Below, piece by piece: positions 18,244-27,249 of a DNA stretch of 64,000 nucleotides. A model generated the notes under the pieces. That model had not been told where the DNA came from, made no database searches, and saw only the letters and a program-made list of their open reading frames with translations. The DNA lies in NCBI RefSeq assembly GCF_023921225.1, contig NZ_CP071527.1, positions 1,888,501 through 1,952,500 on the forward strand. Reading direction: 5' to 3'. The DNA is from Legionella lytica. Lineage in GTDB: Bacteria; Pseudomonadota; Gammaproteobacteria; Legionellales; Legionellaceae. Position 1 is the stretch's first letter. Each line of letters opens with the position of its first letter. The translations under genes were made by a program, and so were the position numbers.

Positions 18244-18287
18244 TTTTAAGGATCACCTGGTTGCCAACAACCAGGTGATCCTTAAAA
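18244..18287. terminator. Long perfect hairpin downstream of ycaC
   Basis: A 20-bp perfect inverted repeat (18244-18263 and 18268-18287) with a 4-nt loop ccaa begins 2 nt after the stop of the minus-strand ycaC-like gene. Read on that strand, the stem ends in TTTT, so it works as a terminator. Its core CCTGGTTG / CAACCAGG recurs at 48639 and 58849. Confidence 0.85.
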
Positions 18288-18288
18288 A

Positions 18289-18924
18289 TTACTTACCAGC
18301 ATTCATTTTATCAAAATAACTGGTCATTAGATTACGATAATTAGGAATATAGCTCGAGAACAAATTACCTAATCCTTCGATGTCATTACGCCAATCACGA
18401 TGAAGCTCACACGCCATACCAAACCATGTCATTAATTGCACACCTGCAGCCTGCATTCGCAACCAAGCACTGTGACGAGTGACCTCATTGAACGTACCTG
18501 ATGCGTCAGTCACAACAAATACCTCAAACCCCTCTTCTATTGCTGAAAGAGCGGGAAAAGCAACACATACCTCAGTCACAACACCTGCAATAATTAATTG
18601 CTTTTTTCCGGTGGCTTTTACGGCCTTAACAAAATCTGGATTATCCCAAGCATTAATATTTCCTGGGCGTGGAATATAAGCAGCTTCAGGATGCATTTCT
18701 TTTAATTCAGGTACAAGAGGACCATTCGGACCTTGTTCAAAGCTTGTAGTTAGCACCGTGGGTAATTTAAAGTATTTGCCACAAGCTGAAACCGCAAGGA
18801 CATTATTCTTAAATTCATTGGGTGAAAAATCTTGGACTAGAGAAATAAGTCCTGATTGATGATCAACTAATAATAGAGCACAATCATCTTTATCCAGGCG
18901 TCTATATTGAAATTGATTGTTCAT
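18289..18924 (-). CDS. ycaC: Isochorismatase-family hydrolase, YcaC-like
   Basis: The 211-residue sequence follows E. coli YcaC almost block for block, with LLVDHQSGL (Asp21), TTSFEQGPNGPLVPEL, RPGNINAWDN, KQLIIAGVVTEVC (Cys120) and FNEVTRHSAW all in place. The isochorismatase fold uses an Asp and Cys pair for amide or ester hydrolysis; YcaC itself is a cytoplasmic multimer whose natural substrate is unknown. Length matches the family. It is monocistronic, followed by a long hairpin. The region upstream toward tesA contains only decayed genes. Confidence 0.93.
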   Translation of the reverse strand: MNNQFQYRRLDKDDCALLLVDHQSGLISLVQDFSPNEFKNNVLAVSACGKYFKLPTVLTTSFEQGPNGPLVPELKEMHPEAAYIPRPGNINAWDNPDFVKAVKATGKKQLIIAGVVTEVCVAFPALSAIEEGFEVFVVTDASGTFNEVTRHSAWLRMQAAGVQLMTWFGMACELHRDWRNDIEGLGNLFSSYIPNYRNLMTSYFDKMNAGK

Positions 18925-19117
18925 TTAAATCTCCATATTTTAAAATTATCCTCCTGGAATTATAGACAAGAAATGAAATCGGAATTGCTGAAACAATCAC
19001 GCGATAGTCTGCATCAGGTGTGTCTACGCATCCCCACAGTGGCAAAGTCGCCTTGTTTCACAGGAAAAGAAAAATTGACGGGAGCACCTCGATGTTCAAA
19101 GCAATCTTGAAACGCTT

Positions 19118-19386
19118 TTAGCATTGTTCCCAATTTGTATTACTCTGGCGTTTATAATCAGCCCAGTCAATTAAACCCGCATAATGCATGGTATTTAGCT
19201 TTTCTTGCATATTATCGTAATTAAATTCGGCTTTTTCGATCCTGGCAGCATCATGATTAAGGCTTAAAAAGCTTTGATTTTCACGAAGATTTCATACCAT
19301 TTATCGGAAAAATATTGATTAGGACTTGCTACTTGCTCACTTTTTAATTGATTATCAAAATTAGGGATTTTTTCAACGACATTCAT
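19118..19386 (-). pseudogene. Small hypothetical gene broken by a one-base deletion
   Basis: From ATG 19386 the frame reads about 31 sensible codons (MNVVEKIPNFDNQLKSEQ at the start, WYE at the break), then stops at 19264-19266. A second frame opens exactly at 19291 (NLRENQSFLSLNHDAARI and onward) and runs to a stop at 19118-19120, ending in NTNWEQC. The distance 19118-19386 is 269 bp, one short of 90 codons, and adding one A in the gaaat run at the junction joins the frames perfectly. I infer a recent single-base deletion in an 89-residue protein of unknown family. Confidence 0.6.
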
Positions 19387-19663
19387 TATAGGCTATTATT
19401 CTATTAAATATGAATTAGCTACAGAGTACTTAGAACAGTTCATTAATAGATGTAATCCTCAGGATGTTTTACTCGCTCGGCTCGAGCTAATGCAATCTCG
19501 AAATCGCCATCAAGACATAAGCTCCAAGGGCATCCAAAAATTGAAAGGTATCCAGGAAAAGCACAAGGAGTTTAATGTAGACAGGGCTCCCGAGTTTAAT
19601 TTAAATAAAGGAAGCAATTTTAATTATCGTGCAAACAAAGTATATGAAGCACAATTCTCCTAG
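19352..19663 (+). pseudogene. C-terminal remnant of an unrecognised gene
   Basis: A plus-strand frame is open from just after a stop at 19349 to TAG at 19661-19663, about 103 codons, with no usable start near its beginning. The residues look coding (TEYLEQFINRCNPQDVLLA, later KGIQEKHKEFNVDRAPEF). The minus strand nearby (19610-19750) also has a protein-like stretch without start or context (FGVITTVDLLENYTELKEE). Together these make 18925-19773 a patch of decaying genes. No function is assignable. Confidence 0.4.
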
Positions 19664-19773
19664 CAATGCCGCCACTTCTTCTTTCAACTCAGTATAATTT
19701 TCAAGCAAATCAACGGTCGTGATGACTCCAAACCTCTTCCTTAAATAATAATTGCTTTTATGCTTAAACCCCC

Positions 19774-20382
19774 TTAATGGGTTCTAAGCAGGATAGATAG
19801 CTTGTTCCATATATTGGCACTGATTGACGATTGGGCCTGTTGATTCGGATGTAGAGCGTCCTCCTGAAATAGTTCGGGATTTTCATCAATTCCTTCTAGT
19901 AGATTGGGTAATAAAAGAACTTTTTCTTGTTCTGCTAATTTAGGATAAATTGCTGTGAAGCGTTGGGTATAAGTAGGACCTAAATTCTCAGGAATGCGAA
20001 TTCCTACTAATAAAATTTGTGATCCAGATTTTTTTCCGAGGCGGATCATTTGACTTAAATTATTTTCAATCACTTGAATAGGTAATCCTTGTAATCCATC
20101 ATTAGCTCCCAACTCAATAATTAGAATACGTGGTTGATATTTTGCTAATAATTCAGGTAAACGGCTTAGCCCCCCGTTGCTAGTTTCACCACTAATACTC
20201 GCATTAATTAGATAATAATCAGGGTATTTTTTATGTAAATTCTCTTTGATTAACGCACTCCAGCTTTTATTTTCTTCGACTCCATAACTTGCACTCAAAC
20301 TATCTCCTATAATTAAAATATTGTTGGTTGCTGTTGCAAGTGATGAACAGAGTATGAGTAGATAAAAAATGATTGATCTCAT
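19774..20382 (-). CDS. tesA: Acyl-CoA thioesterase I / lysophospholipase L1, SGNH family
   Basis: A signal peptide (residues 1-19) precedes the SGNH blocks: GDSL at 26-29 with Ser28, the Gly of ISGETSNGG, GAND with its Asn, and DALHPN with Asp175 and His178. TesA hydrolyses acyl thioesters and lysophospholipids in the periplasm. The arrangement of tesA divergent from ybbA-ybbP is conserved in enterobacteria and relatives and supports the name. A GAGGGT ribosome site precedes the ATG. Its 5' end overlaps the start of ybbA by 14 bp on the opposite strand, so the promoters must lie inside the coding regions. Confidence 0.92.
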   Translation of the reverse strand: MRSIIFYLLILCSSLATATNNILIIGDSLSASYGVEENKSWSALIKENLHKKYPDYYLINASISGETSNGGLSRLPELLAKYQPRILIIELGANDGLQGLPIQVIENNLSQMIRLGKKSGSQILLVGIRIPENLGPTYTQRFTAIYPKLAEQEKVLLLPNLLEGIDENPELFQEDALHPNQQAQSSISANIWNKLSILLRTH

Positions 20383-21058
20383 TGATAGACCCTCGATTAT
20401 TGTTGCAAAAAATGTAGGAAAACAGGTTCTAGTTCATTCGAAAACCTTAACTATCTTGCATAATGTTAGCTTAAAAATCCATGAAGGAGAAACCATCGCA
20501 ATATGTGGACCTTCTGGTGTAGGTAAATCAACTCTTTTGGCATTATTAGCTGGTCTGGACAATCCTTCCAGCGGAAAAATATATTTATCGGGATATGACC
20601 TGGCTACTCTTGGCGACCGCGAGAAATCCAAATTACGATCGAAAGAAATTAGCTTTATTTTTCAGAGCTTTTATTTATTACCGATGCTAAATGCTATTGA
20701 AAATGTCACTCTTCCTTTAGAGATCCAAGGTATCAAACAACCTGAACTAATGGCAAAGCATATTTTAAAACAGGTAGGTTTGAGTGAGCGCTTGCACCAC
20801 TATCCTAATCAATTATCTGGTGGTGAACAGCAAAGAGTAGCAATAGCGCGAGCTTATGTCACTCAGCCTAAAATTCTTTTTGCAGATGAAATTACAGCTA
20901 ATTTAGATGAAAAAAATGGGTTTTTAATCAGTGACTTGGTGTTCAAATTAAATCAAGAGTTTAAAACCACTCTCATTATTGTAACTCATGACTCTAAATT
21001 GGCTGATCGCTGCCAACGAAAATTTACTATTGTTAATGGATGTTTACATGCGTATTAA
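20369..21058 (+). CDS. ybbA: ABC transporter ATP-binding protein, YbbA/LolD-like
   Basis: A complete ABC ATPase: Walker A GPSGVGKST at 47-55, Q-loop FQS near 99, signature LSGGEQQRVAIARA from 149, Walker B ILFADE at 169-174, and the switch His in IVTHDSK. It pairs with the FtsX-like permease encoded immediately downstream, whose ATG overlaps its 3' end. The LolD/MacB/YbbA group powers lipoprotein or lipid handling at the inner membrane rather than classic import. The ATG at 20369 lacks a strong ribosome site and overlaps tesA; a non-ATG start a few codons later is possible. Confidence 0.92.
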   Translation: MIDLIDRPSIIVAKNVGKQVLVHSKTLTILHNVSLKIHEGETIAICGPSGVGKSTLLALLAGLDNPSSGKIYLSGYDLATLGDREKSKLRSKEISFIFQSFYLLPMLNAIENVTLPLEIQGIKQPELMAKHILKQVGLSERLHHYPNQLSGGEQQRVAIARAYVTQPKILFADEITANLDEKNGFLISDLVFKLNQEFKTTLIIVTHDSKLADRCQRKFTIVNGCLHAY

Positions 21059-23561
21059 CCAATTAGTTTATTTTGCAAGTTTGTTGTTTTTTCGTAATTG
21101 GCGTAAGGGTGGATTAAGCGCTATTTTCTTATTAATGATTATGGTCGTTACTTTATTATCTAGTATTTCCTGGTATTCTGAAGGAATACAAACTGGGATT
21201 AATACAAAAGCAGCTGAATTATTCGGTGGCGATTTGATTTTAAAAAGCCCTCGTCCATTACCCCAACTTTGGCAACAACAAGCAACTAAAATGAATTTGG
21301 CTACGGCAAATGTAGTCTATACCAATACCATTGCAGCCAGTAAAACACCCGATACTCAGTTCGCCAACATCCAGATAAAAGCAGTAAGCCCTAATTATCC
21401 TTTATACGGAAAAATAAGAAGCAGTGACAAAGCAGATCCAAAAACAATACAAAGTAGCAATGCTCTGCCTAAGCCAGGTTCGGTCTGGTTAGAACCCAGA
21501 GCCGCGGAGCAATTGCATGTTCATCCGGGAAATACTATTGAAATAGGGACTAAGAATTATCTATTTGAGCGTTATTTGTATGCAACTCCTGATGGCCAAT
21601 CAGAGCAATTTAAAATCGCTCCTACAGTTTTGATGTCGTTAGAGGATTTATCCCAAGCTAACATTCTTAGCCCCAGAAGCAAAGCGGACTATTTAGTTCT
21701 TATTGCTGGTCAAATAGAACCTTATGCTGCATGGGTTAAGCCCTTGCTGCAAAATGGCCAGAGTGCAGTTTCAGCTTTAGATGGAAGACTTGAATTGAAA
21801 ACGGGTTTTTCTCAAATTATGAGTTATTTAAAAATCTCTATTTTTCTCATTCTGTTATTAACAGCTAGTGTAATTAACGTAGGCTTAAAAGAATATAATC
21901 GAAAAAACGATGTATCAGTTGGACTATTGCGGTGTTTAGGCATGACACAGCCACAAGTTCTTATTCTTTTAGTGGTTCAATTTCTGATATTAATTTTTCT
22001 TGCGGGGCTAATTGCATTGCCCTTAGGATTTGCAATTCATTCGGTGTGGCATTCTTTTTTAGAATCTATATTACCCGGGGTTCTTTCCGGGGATTCTGGG
22101 CCTGTTGGATGGACTTCGGGAGTAAAATCTCTACTTTTTTGTGGCTTGTTTCTGTTTGTTTTTGGGTTTCAACATTGGCTAGGTTTAAGCCAGGTTTCTC
22201 CTTTACACGTGTTACGACGTCAACCTTTCAAAAAGGAGGCTTTTCATTGGTTATTTGTTTTCGTTAAAGGCGTAATACTTTTCGCATTACTTTATGCATA
22301 CTTACAAGATACACGGCTGCTTTTATTCGGACTTTTGTTTTTGTGTCTCATTGTAATAATAACAAAAACACTGTGCTTTGCTTCGGGGACTTTTTTACGA
22401 AAAATTGCTCATAAATTACCTGTTGTTTTAAATATAGCTGCTCTTAACATCGCACGATATATGCCTCAGAGCTATATACAAATTATCGTTTTCACTCTTA
22501 TTTCTTTTGCTGCCTGTTTTAGCTACCTGCTTTATGACAGTTTGCTTAATAGCTGGCAAAAGCAAATTCGTCCTAATACGGCTAATTATTTTATTTTCAA
22601 TATTGCACCGGAAAATATAAATCCGTTAAAACAATTCCTTACTCTCCATAAATTGCATATGGTGCATGAATATCCCATTTTGCGTGGTAGATTAACCATG
22701 TTAAATGGAGTTCCTCTGAAAAAAAATGAAAGTGGGGAGCACATTCATAATAATGCCTTAACACGTGAATTAAATATAACGGCTAGCAATCAATTGCCTT
22801 TAGATAACCAAATAATCTCCGGAACATGGTGGTCTAGTGCGAAAAATCAGGCGTACCAGGCTTCTATAGAAGAAGGCTTGGCAAAGAATTTTGGAATTAA
22901 GGTAGGTGACAAACTGTCGTTGCATATCGCCGAACAACAACTTTCTGTACCTGTTACCAGCATACGAAAAGTTGCATGGGCAAATCAACAGCCTAATTTC
23001 TACATTATCGTGCCTCAATCGCTTATGGAACATATCCCTATTAGTTATTTGGTTGGCGTTCGTTTACTTGCATCTCAAGAAGCCGATTTGGATTTACTGC
23101 GCCAAACATTTCCTTCGTTTTCAGTTTTATCCATAGCTATGCTTATTGAGCAAGCCAAACACTTTTTTCAACAATTATCTATCTTAACTGCCTGGATTTT
23201 CCTCTTCGTTCTTTTTGTTGGGATTGTTTCACAAAACATGGTGTTATGGACTACCCGGAAGGAGCGAGAAACAGAAACGGCTATGCTCAAAGTGTTTGGG
23301 ATAACACACTCTCGTTTAATGGGAATCTGGTTATGTGAATATGGATTTTATGCAGTGTTTTCTAGTTTTATCGGCATTATTCTCGCTTATTTATTACAAA
23401 AAACTCTCTTGGAGATGTACCTAAATGTTACTCCAATTGTTTACGCTAGCACTATTGTAATTATCATTTTGCTTAATATTTCGATTATTTTGATATCGAC
23501 TTTTATTAATGTAAAAAAAAATATGGATCATTCCCCATTATGTTTTATTACCCAAAACTAG
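21048..23561 (+). CDS. ybbP: FtsX-like ABC permease, YbbP-type
   Basis: The frame opens at 20988, but ATG 21048, overlapping the ybbA stop by 11 bp, fits a coupled operon start and begins just before the first membrane helix. The 837-residue product has the YbbP layout: N-terminal helix, large periplasmic domain (about 40-240), three helices, a second block of helices, a second periplasmic domain, and three C-terminal helices in an FtsX domain. With YbbA it forms an exporter-type complex whose substrate is unknown, linked by genomic context to TesA. About 100 nt of spacer without a terminator leads to the lipid-related genes downstream. Confidence 0.9.
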   Translation: MRINQLVYFASLLFFRNWRKGGLSAIFLLMIMVVTLLSSISWYSEGIQTGINTKAAELFGGDLILKSPRPLPQLWQQQATKMNLATANVVYTNTIAASKTPDTQFANIQIKAVSPNYPLYGKIRSSDKADPKTIQSSNALPKPGSVWLEPRAAEQLHVHPGNTIEIGTKNYLFERYLYATPDGQSEQFKIAPTVLMSLEDLSQANILSPRSKADYLVLIAGQIEPYAAWVKPLLQNGQSAVSALDGRLELKTGFSQIMSYLKISIFLILLLTASVINVGLKEYNRKNDVSVGLLRCLGMTQPQVLILLVVQFLILIFLAGLIALPLGFAIHSVWHSFLESILPGVLSGDSGPVGWTSGVKSLLFCGLFLFVFGFQHWLGLSQVSPLHVLRRQPFKKEAFHWLFVFVKGVILFALLYAYLQDTRLLLFGLLFLCLIVIITKTLCFASGTFLRKIAHKLPVVLNIAALNIARYMPQSYIQIIVFTLISFAACFSYLLYDSLLNSWQKQIRPNTANYFIFNIAPENINPLKQFLTLHKLHMVHEYPILRGRLTMLNGVPLKKNESGEHIHNNALTRELNITASNQLPLDNQIISGTWWSSAKNQAYQASIEEGLAKNFGIKVGDKLSLHIAEQQLSVPVTSIRKVAWANQQPNFYIIVPQSLMEHIPISYLVGVRLLASQEADLDLLRQTFPSFSVLSIAMLIEQAKHFFQQLSILTAWIFLFVLFVGIVSQNMVLWTTRKERETETAMLKVFGITHSRLMGIWLCEYGFYAVFSSFIGIILAYLLQKTLLEMYLNVTPIVYASTIVIIILLNISIILISTFINVKKNMDHSPLCFITQN

Positions 23562-23617
23562 ATGTGGAACAAAGGCAAGGAAATGTAAAAACCAAATGTT
23601 GTGTAAGGATTTTTATT

Positions 23618-24130
23618 ATGAGTGTTCTGCTTTTTATTATTGGTAGTTATTTTCTTGCTGTTTGTATTGGTTGGTTTATTCATTTTTTTCTGCATTGCAA
23701 AATCTGGGGGGTCGCAATATATAAGTATCATTTGTTTGCTCATCATCGGCATAAAGAAATAGCGAATCACAGCGATTTAGATCGTTATAATATAATTGAG
23801 CATATTATTTGGCTGTCTGTTATTCTTGCGGTGGAGTGTGCTGCTTTTATGCTATTTTCTTTAATGTATTCGCTTATTTTTATAATAACTACCTTGTTGT
23901 ATGCAGTAGCTTTTTATTATATTCATGACAATGTGCATTTCAAACATTCTCTTTTAAATCAGTATAAATGGTTTCGCCGTTTAAAAACGCGTCATTTAAT
24001 ACATCACCGATATGGTGGTGTTATTTATTTTGAAAAAAAACTAAGGGATGAGTGTCCTAATATTTCTTTCGGTGGCCCCATAGGTGGGAAATTTATGGAT
24101 AAATTATTTAATGCTGATTATAAAGAATAG
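23618..24130 (+). CDS. Membrane fatty-acid hydroxylase-like protein
   Basis: ATG 23618 is chosen because AAGGA lies 8 nt before it; the open frame extends upstream to 23540 into ybbP. The 170-residue protein has several membrane helices and clustered His motifs typical of di-iron sterol desaturase / fatty-acid hydroxylase enzymes: HFFLH at 22-26, HLFAHHRH at 38-45, HDNVH at 103-107 and HLIHH at 126-130. The short form resembles carotenoid hydroxylases (CrtZ-like) more than long sterol desaturases. It probably hydroxylates a membrane lipid or isoprenoid. The following genes (small membrane protein, SDR) are spaced for one transcript. Confidence 0.75.
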   Translation: MSVLLFIIGSYFLAVCIGWFIHFFLHCKIWGVAIYKYHLFAHHRHKEIANHSDLDRYNIIEHIIWLSVILAVECAAFMLFSLMYSLIFIITTLLYAVAFYYIHDNVHFKHSLLNQYKWFRRLKTRHLIHHRYGGVIYFEKKLRDECPNISFGGPIGGKFMDKLFNADYKE

Positions 24131-24143
24131 ATTAGGAGAGGAA

Positions 24144-24539
24144 ATGATGTTTCTCAATAAAAAACTGTATCATTGTATTCGAATCATAATAGGCCTTTTA
24201 TTCTTGCTCTATGGAATTAATGATTTGTTCCATTTAAATATGCTGCCTAAATCCTCTACTTCGTCACATGGGCAAAGTTTACTTTCCGCACTGAGTACCA
24301 CCGGTTATCTTTTTATCTTTATGAAGATGGTTGAAATTTTTATGGGACTGTTTTTTTTATTTAACTATGCGATACCTTTAATTGTTATATGCCTTTTAGT
24401 TCCATTTGTGCTTAATTATATTCTTTTTGCTGTTTTTTTAAACCCACCGAGCATTCCTATGGCATTACTTGCTTTATTGGGTACAAGCTATTTTCTTTAC
24501 TATTTTAAAGAACGTTATAAGCCGTTGCTGAAAGGATAA
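24144..24539 (+). CDS. Small four-helix membrane protein, DoxX-like
   Basis: ATG 24144 has AGGAGAGG just upstream and lies 13 nt after the preceding stop; the longer frame from 24084 overlaps that gene and is not preferred. The 131-residue product has about four membrane helices with a GINDLFHLNMLP motif after the first, as in DoxX/DUF-type small membrane proteins. Function is unknown; its place between a hydroxylase and an SDR suggests a role in a redox or lipid pathway. Confidence 0.7.
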   Translation: MMFLNKKLYHCIRIIIGLLFLLYGINDLFHLNMLPKSSTSSHGQSLLSALSTTGYLFIFMKMVEIFMGLFFLFNYAIPLIVICLLVPFVLNYILFAVFLNPPSIPMALLALLGTSYFLYYFKERYKPLLKG

Positions 24540-24565
24540 GAAAATCTTAATTCAGGATAATTTAT

Positions 24566-25399
24566 ATGAATATACTTATTACTGGTTGTTCTTCTGGAAT
24601 TGGCTTTCAATTGGCTTTATCGATGGCTGAACAAGGATATACTGTATTTGCAACAGTATTGGAAGATGAGGAAAAAAAGAAGTTTACTCATCCCAATATA
24701 TATCCCATATTACTTAATCTATTAAATAAGGAGTCGATTGTTAAGTGTGTAGATGAAGTGAACTATCTTAGTCATGGAAAAGTTGATGTGTTAATTAATA
24801 ATGCCGGAGTTGCAGTTGCAGGGGCCATTGAAGATGTAGCATATGAAACCTTAGCATATCAATTTCAAATTAATGATATTGGCTTGTGTGAACTTACACG
24901 TTTGATATTGCCATTAATGCATGAAGCAAAAACAGGAACAATTATTAATATTAGTTCTATGTTAAGTATCTGTGCTTTTCCATACAGAGGTATATATGCG
25001 GCATCTAAATATGCGCTTCGTGCTATAAATGATGCTTTACGCTTAGAGTTAAAAGCGATTGATAGCCCTATTCGTGTAGTTTTAATTGAATCAGGTCCTT
25101 TGCAAACGGAAATCAGAGAAAATGCAATAACGCTATCAAAAAAATATCTGGATATTGACGCAAGCCGTTATAAACAAGATTACGCTAAACTTTTAATTTC
25201 AGGGAGCAATCAAAAAGAGATGCGTTTTATTAAGCCACCAATAGCAATTGTTGGATTAATCGTAAAAATTATTAAATCAAGGCGGCCAAGAGCACTTTAT
25301 CGGTTCGGGATATTGCCGAAGGTGCTTAATATTTTAAAAATGTTACTGCCTATCAGTTTGTTTGACCAATTAATTTTATACATTTTAACTATTGAATAA
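24566..25399 (+). CDS. Short-chain dehydrogenase/reductase
   Basis: A classical SDR of 277 residues: cofactor loop TGCSSGIG at 6-13, NNAG at 78-81, catalytic Ser131, Tyr144 and Lys148 in YAASK. The C-terminal 40 residues are hydrophobic (GILPKVLNILKMLLPI and onward), suggesting membrane association, as in SDRs acting on lipids, retinol or steroids. It is the last gene of the ybbA-led run, 26 nt after the membrane protein, with AGGA before its ATG. The cofactor loop lacks an obvious basic residue after it, so NAD(H) rather than NADP(H) is a possibility. Confidence 0.9.
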   Translation: MNILITGCSSGIGFQLALSMAEQGYTVFATVLEDEEKKKFTHPNIYPILLNLLNKESIVKCVDEVNYLSHGKVDVLINNAGVAVAGAIEDVAYETLAYQFQINDIGLCELTRLILPLMHEAKTGTIINISSMLSICAFPYRGIYAASKYALRAINDALRLELKAIDSPIRVVLIESGPLQTEIRENAITLSKKYLDIDASRYKQDYAKLLISGSNQKEMRFIKPPIAIVGLIVKIIKSRRPRALYRFGILPKVLNILKMLLPISLFDQLILYILTIE

Positions 25400-25599
25400 A
25401 TATGATTTCATCGCTATTTCCGTACATCCAGATAGTAAACTGCCCTTTTTAAACATTCGCATGATTTCAAAAACCTTAATGATTACATAGGCCGTTTTCA
25501 TGGATTCGAACCCCGCGGTGTCGCTTCACATTGAATTCATGACTCGTATTTAAGATAATTGAAAAATAAAATGCATCGATGCAAGTCAGCAAATAAAAA

Positions 25600-27216
25600 A
25601 TGCCCTTAAAAACCTGCAGTTATACAATTTCTGAAGCATTAACTACTTTGAAAAAAGGAGTGCTTCTTTTTTTATTGTTAGAACATCTTAATATAGACCA
25701 AGAGGAGATTATTGGGGTTTCTGGTGATAAGCATCCAAAGGTTTCGTTCAACAAAGATGGTTTTTCTAAAATCATCAATACAAATATTGACGTACCGTTT
25801 ATTGAAAAAAATGCGACAACGCAATCAATTAAAATAAATGATTTAAATAAGTTACTCCAAGCCTTATCCTCACAAAAAATAATGGCTAAATTTCCTTATT
25901 TTTTTTCCATGCACCAGGAAACTCAATATGACAATGTAAACGCTGTCATTGAAGATCATGGACAGGTCAATCGCTGTGAAAAAATGCAACGCACATGGCA
26001 ACAATGGGGAGTTCTTGCTTTGCCCCACCTTATTTCATCGCATCAGGCATTACAAAGAATACTTGCCGCAAAAATGAAACGACCTCTAGCCCACCACTTA
26101 GACATAAGTACATTGGAAAACGGATTAAGCATTGAATATCAATGTGAAATTTATTCTAACCATGTATATGGAGCCAAGTTGTTAGATATCTGGCATGACT
26201 ACTTAATGAGTACCTATCCTCAAAGCCGCCATCCGAAAAAATTTTTAGAATGGTTATCAAAGCAATCACCAACAAAGCTACAAAACTACGGAATAAACCA
26301 CTTAGATGCCCTACCTAAAGTAAATTATCTGACGACCCCTACTCAACGAACGCCTTGGTTATTACATTTTAAACCAGGAAATATTGTTGAAGGAGCCAGT
26401 TTACCCAAACCGACGAAACAAGAAGAACTGCTTGAAATTATCTATGTCTTAGGCCTTCTAGAAAATAAAGAGGTGTTCTTAGGTGGAGTAAAAAAAAGAG
26501 GCGTAATTAATCACTCCAGCTTTTTTGGCGGAGAAAAAACTCAAGGGGCAGGAAAAATAATCCTAAAGAGCACACTTGATACCACAAATAGTCTTTCTTG
26601 GATTTTCCATAAAATGGATAACAATAGTGGGCATATTAAACCCACAGATCAAATGACTATAAAAATTTTAGAGAAATTAATGCGTTTGGGATTAGATTTA
26701 AAAGCTATTGCCTGGAACTCTAAATGGGGGGCGGCAGGCCAGTATGATGAGAATGCATTGATTGCGCTGAAACGTTTAAAACAAGATTTTTCTTATGTCA
26801 AAATCTTCGAAACAACACACTCAATTAGCTCAAAGCGTTTGGAAAAAATTGCTCTATTTGCCCAACATGGCGCAGTAAAAGAATTGCTTTGTTACCTCAC
26901 TGTTAGAAGCTATAAAATAAGCATCAATGAAGTGATAACCACAAGCATGTTTATCATGCACACTCTGAAAAATCATTTACTTCATTGTGAAAAAGGAACC
27001 CTCCAACAGAAGGAAAAACCTCAAACTGCTAGAAAGTTAGTAAATCAGGCTATTGAGCTTTTAAAAAACTCAGGAATATATTGCCCTGAATTTGAGGAAG
27101 AATTAGAAGTGATTATCCTCCAATTTAAAAATCGCCCGACGCCTCAACAAACCATCAAAGAGACTCAAGAAAATAGTCTCAATCAAAAGGCGCATTCTCA
27201 TTATAATGGTCTATGA
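25600..27216 (+). CDS. Hypothetical protein, 538 residues
   Basis: The frame is long and clean, but no ribosome site is visible before ATG 25600. The product is soluble, mixed alpha/beta, with repeated Trp and Gly in the middle (residues 255-330, including FLGGVKKRGVINH and FFGGEKTQGAGK). The C-terminal 120 residues are helical, ending in a Gln/Asn-rich tail. I recognise no domain. The gap 25400-25599 before it holds only unremarkable AT-rich sequence. The gene downstream begins 33 nt later with its own strong ribosome site. Confidence 0.7.
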   Translation: MPLKTCSYTISEALTTLKKGVLLFLLLEHLNIDQEEIIGVSGDKHPKVSFNKDGFSKIINTNIDVPFIEKNATTQSIKINDLNKLLQALSSQKIMAKFPYFFSMHQETQYDNVNAVIEDHGQVNRCEKMQRTWQQWGVLALPHLISSHQALQRILAAKMKRPLAHHLDISTLENGLSIEYQCEIYSNHVYGAKLLDIWHDYLMSTYPQSRHPKKFLEWLSKQSPTKLQNYGINHLDALPKVNYLTTPTQRTPWLLHFKPGNIVEGASLPKPTKQEELLEIIYVLGLLENKEVFLGGVKKRGVINHSSFFGGEKTQGAGKIILKSTLDTTNSLSWIFHKMDNNSGHIKPTDQMTIKILEKLMRLGLDLKAIAWNSKWGAAGQYDENALIALKRLKQDFSYVKIFETTHSISSKRLEKIALFAQHGAVKELLCYLTVRSYKISINEVITTSMFIMHTLKNHLLHCEKGTLQQKEKPQTARKLVNQAIELLKNSGIYCPEFEEELEVIILQFKNRPTPQQTIKETQENSLNQKAHSHYNGL

Positions 27217-27249
27217 TATTATTTACATTTTTAATCTAAAGGGATTTTT

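Noticed and set aside
25500..25560. A tRNA-like ttcgaacccc string
   Set aside because: The motif resembles a T-loop, but no acceptor stem, anticodon arm or D-arm can be folded around it.
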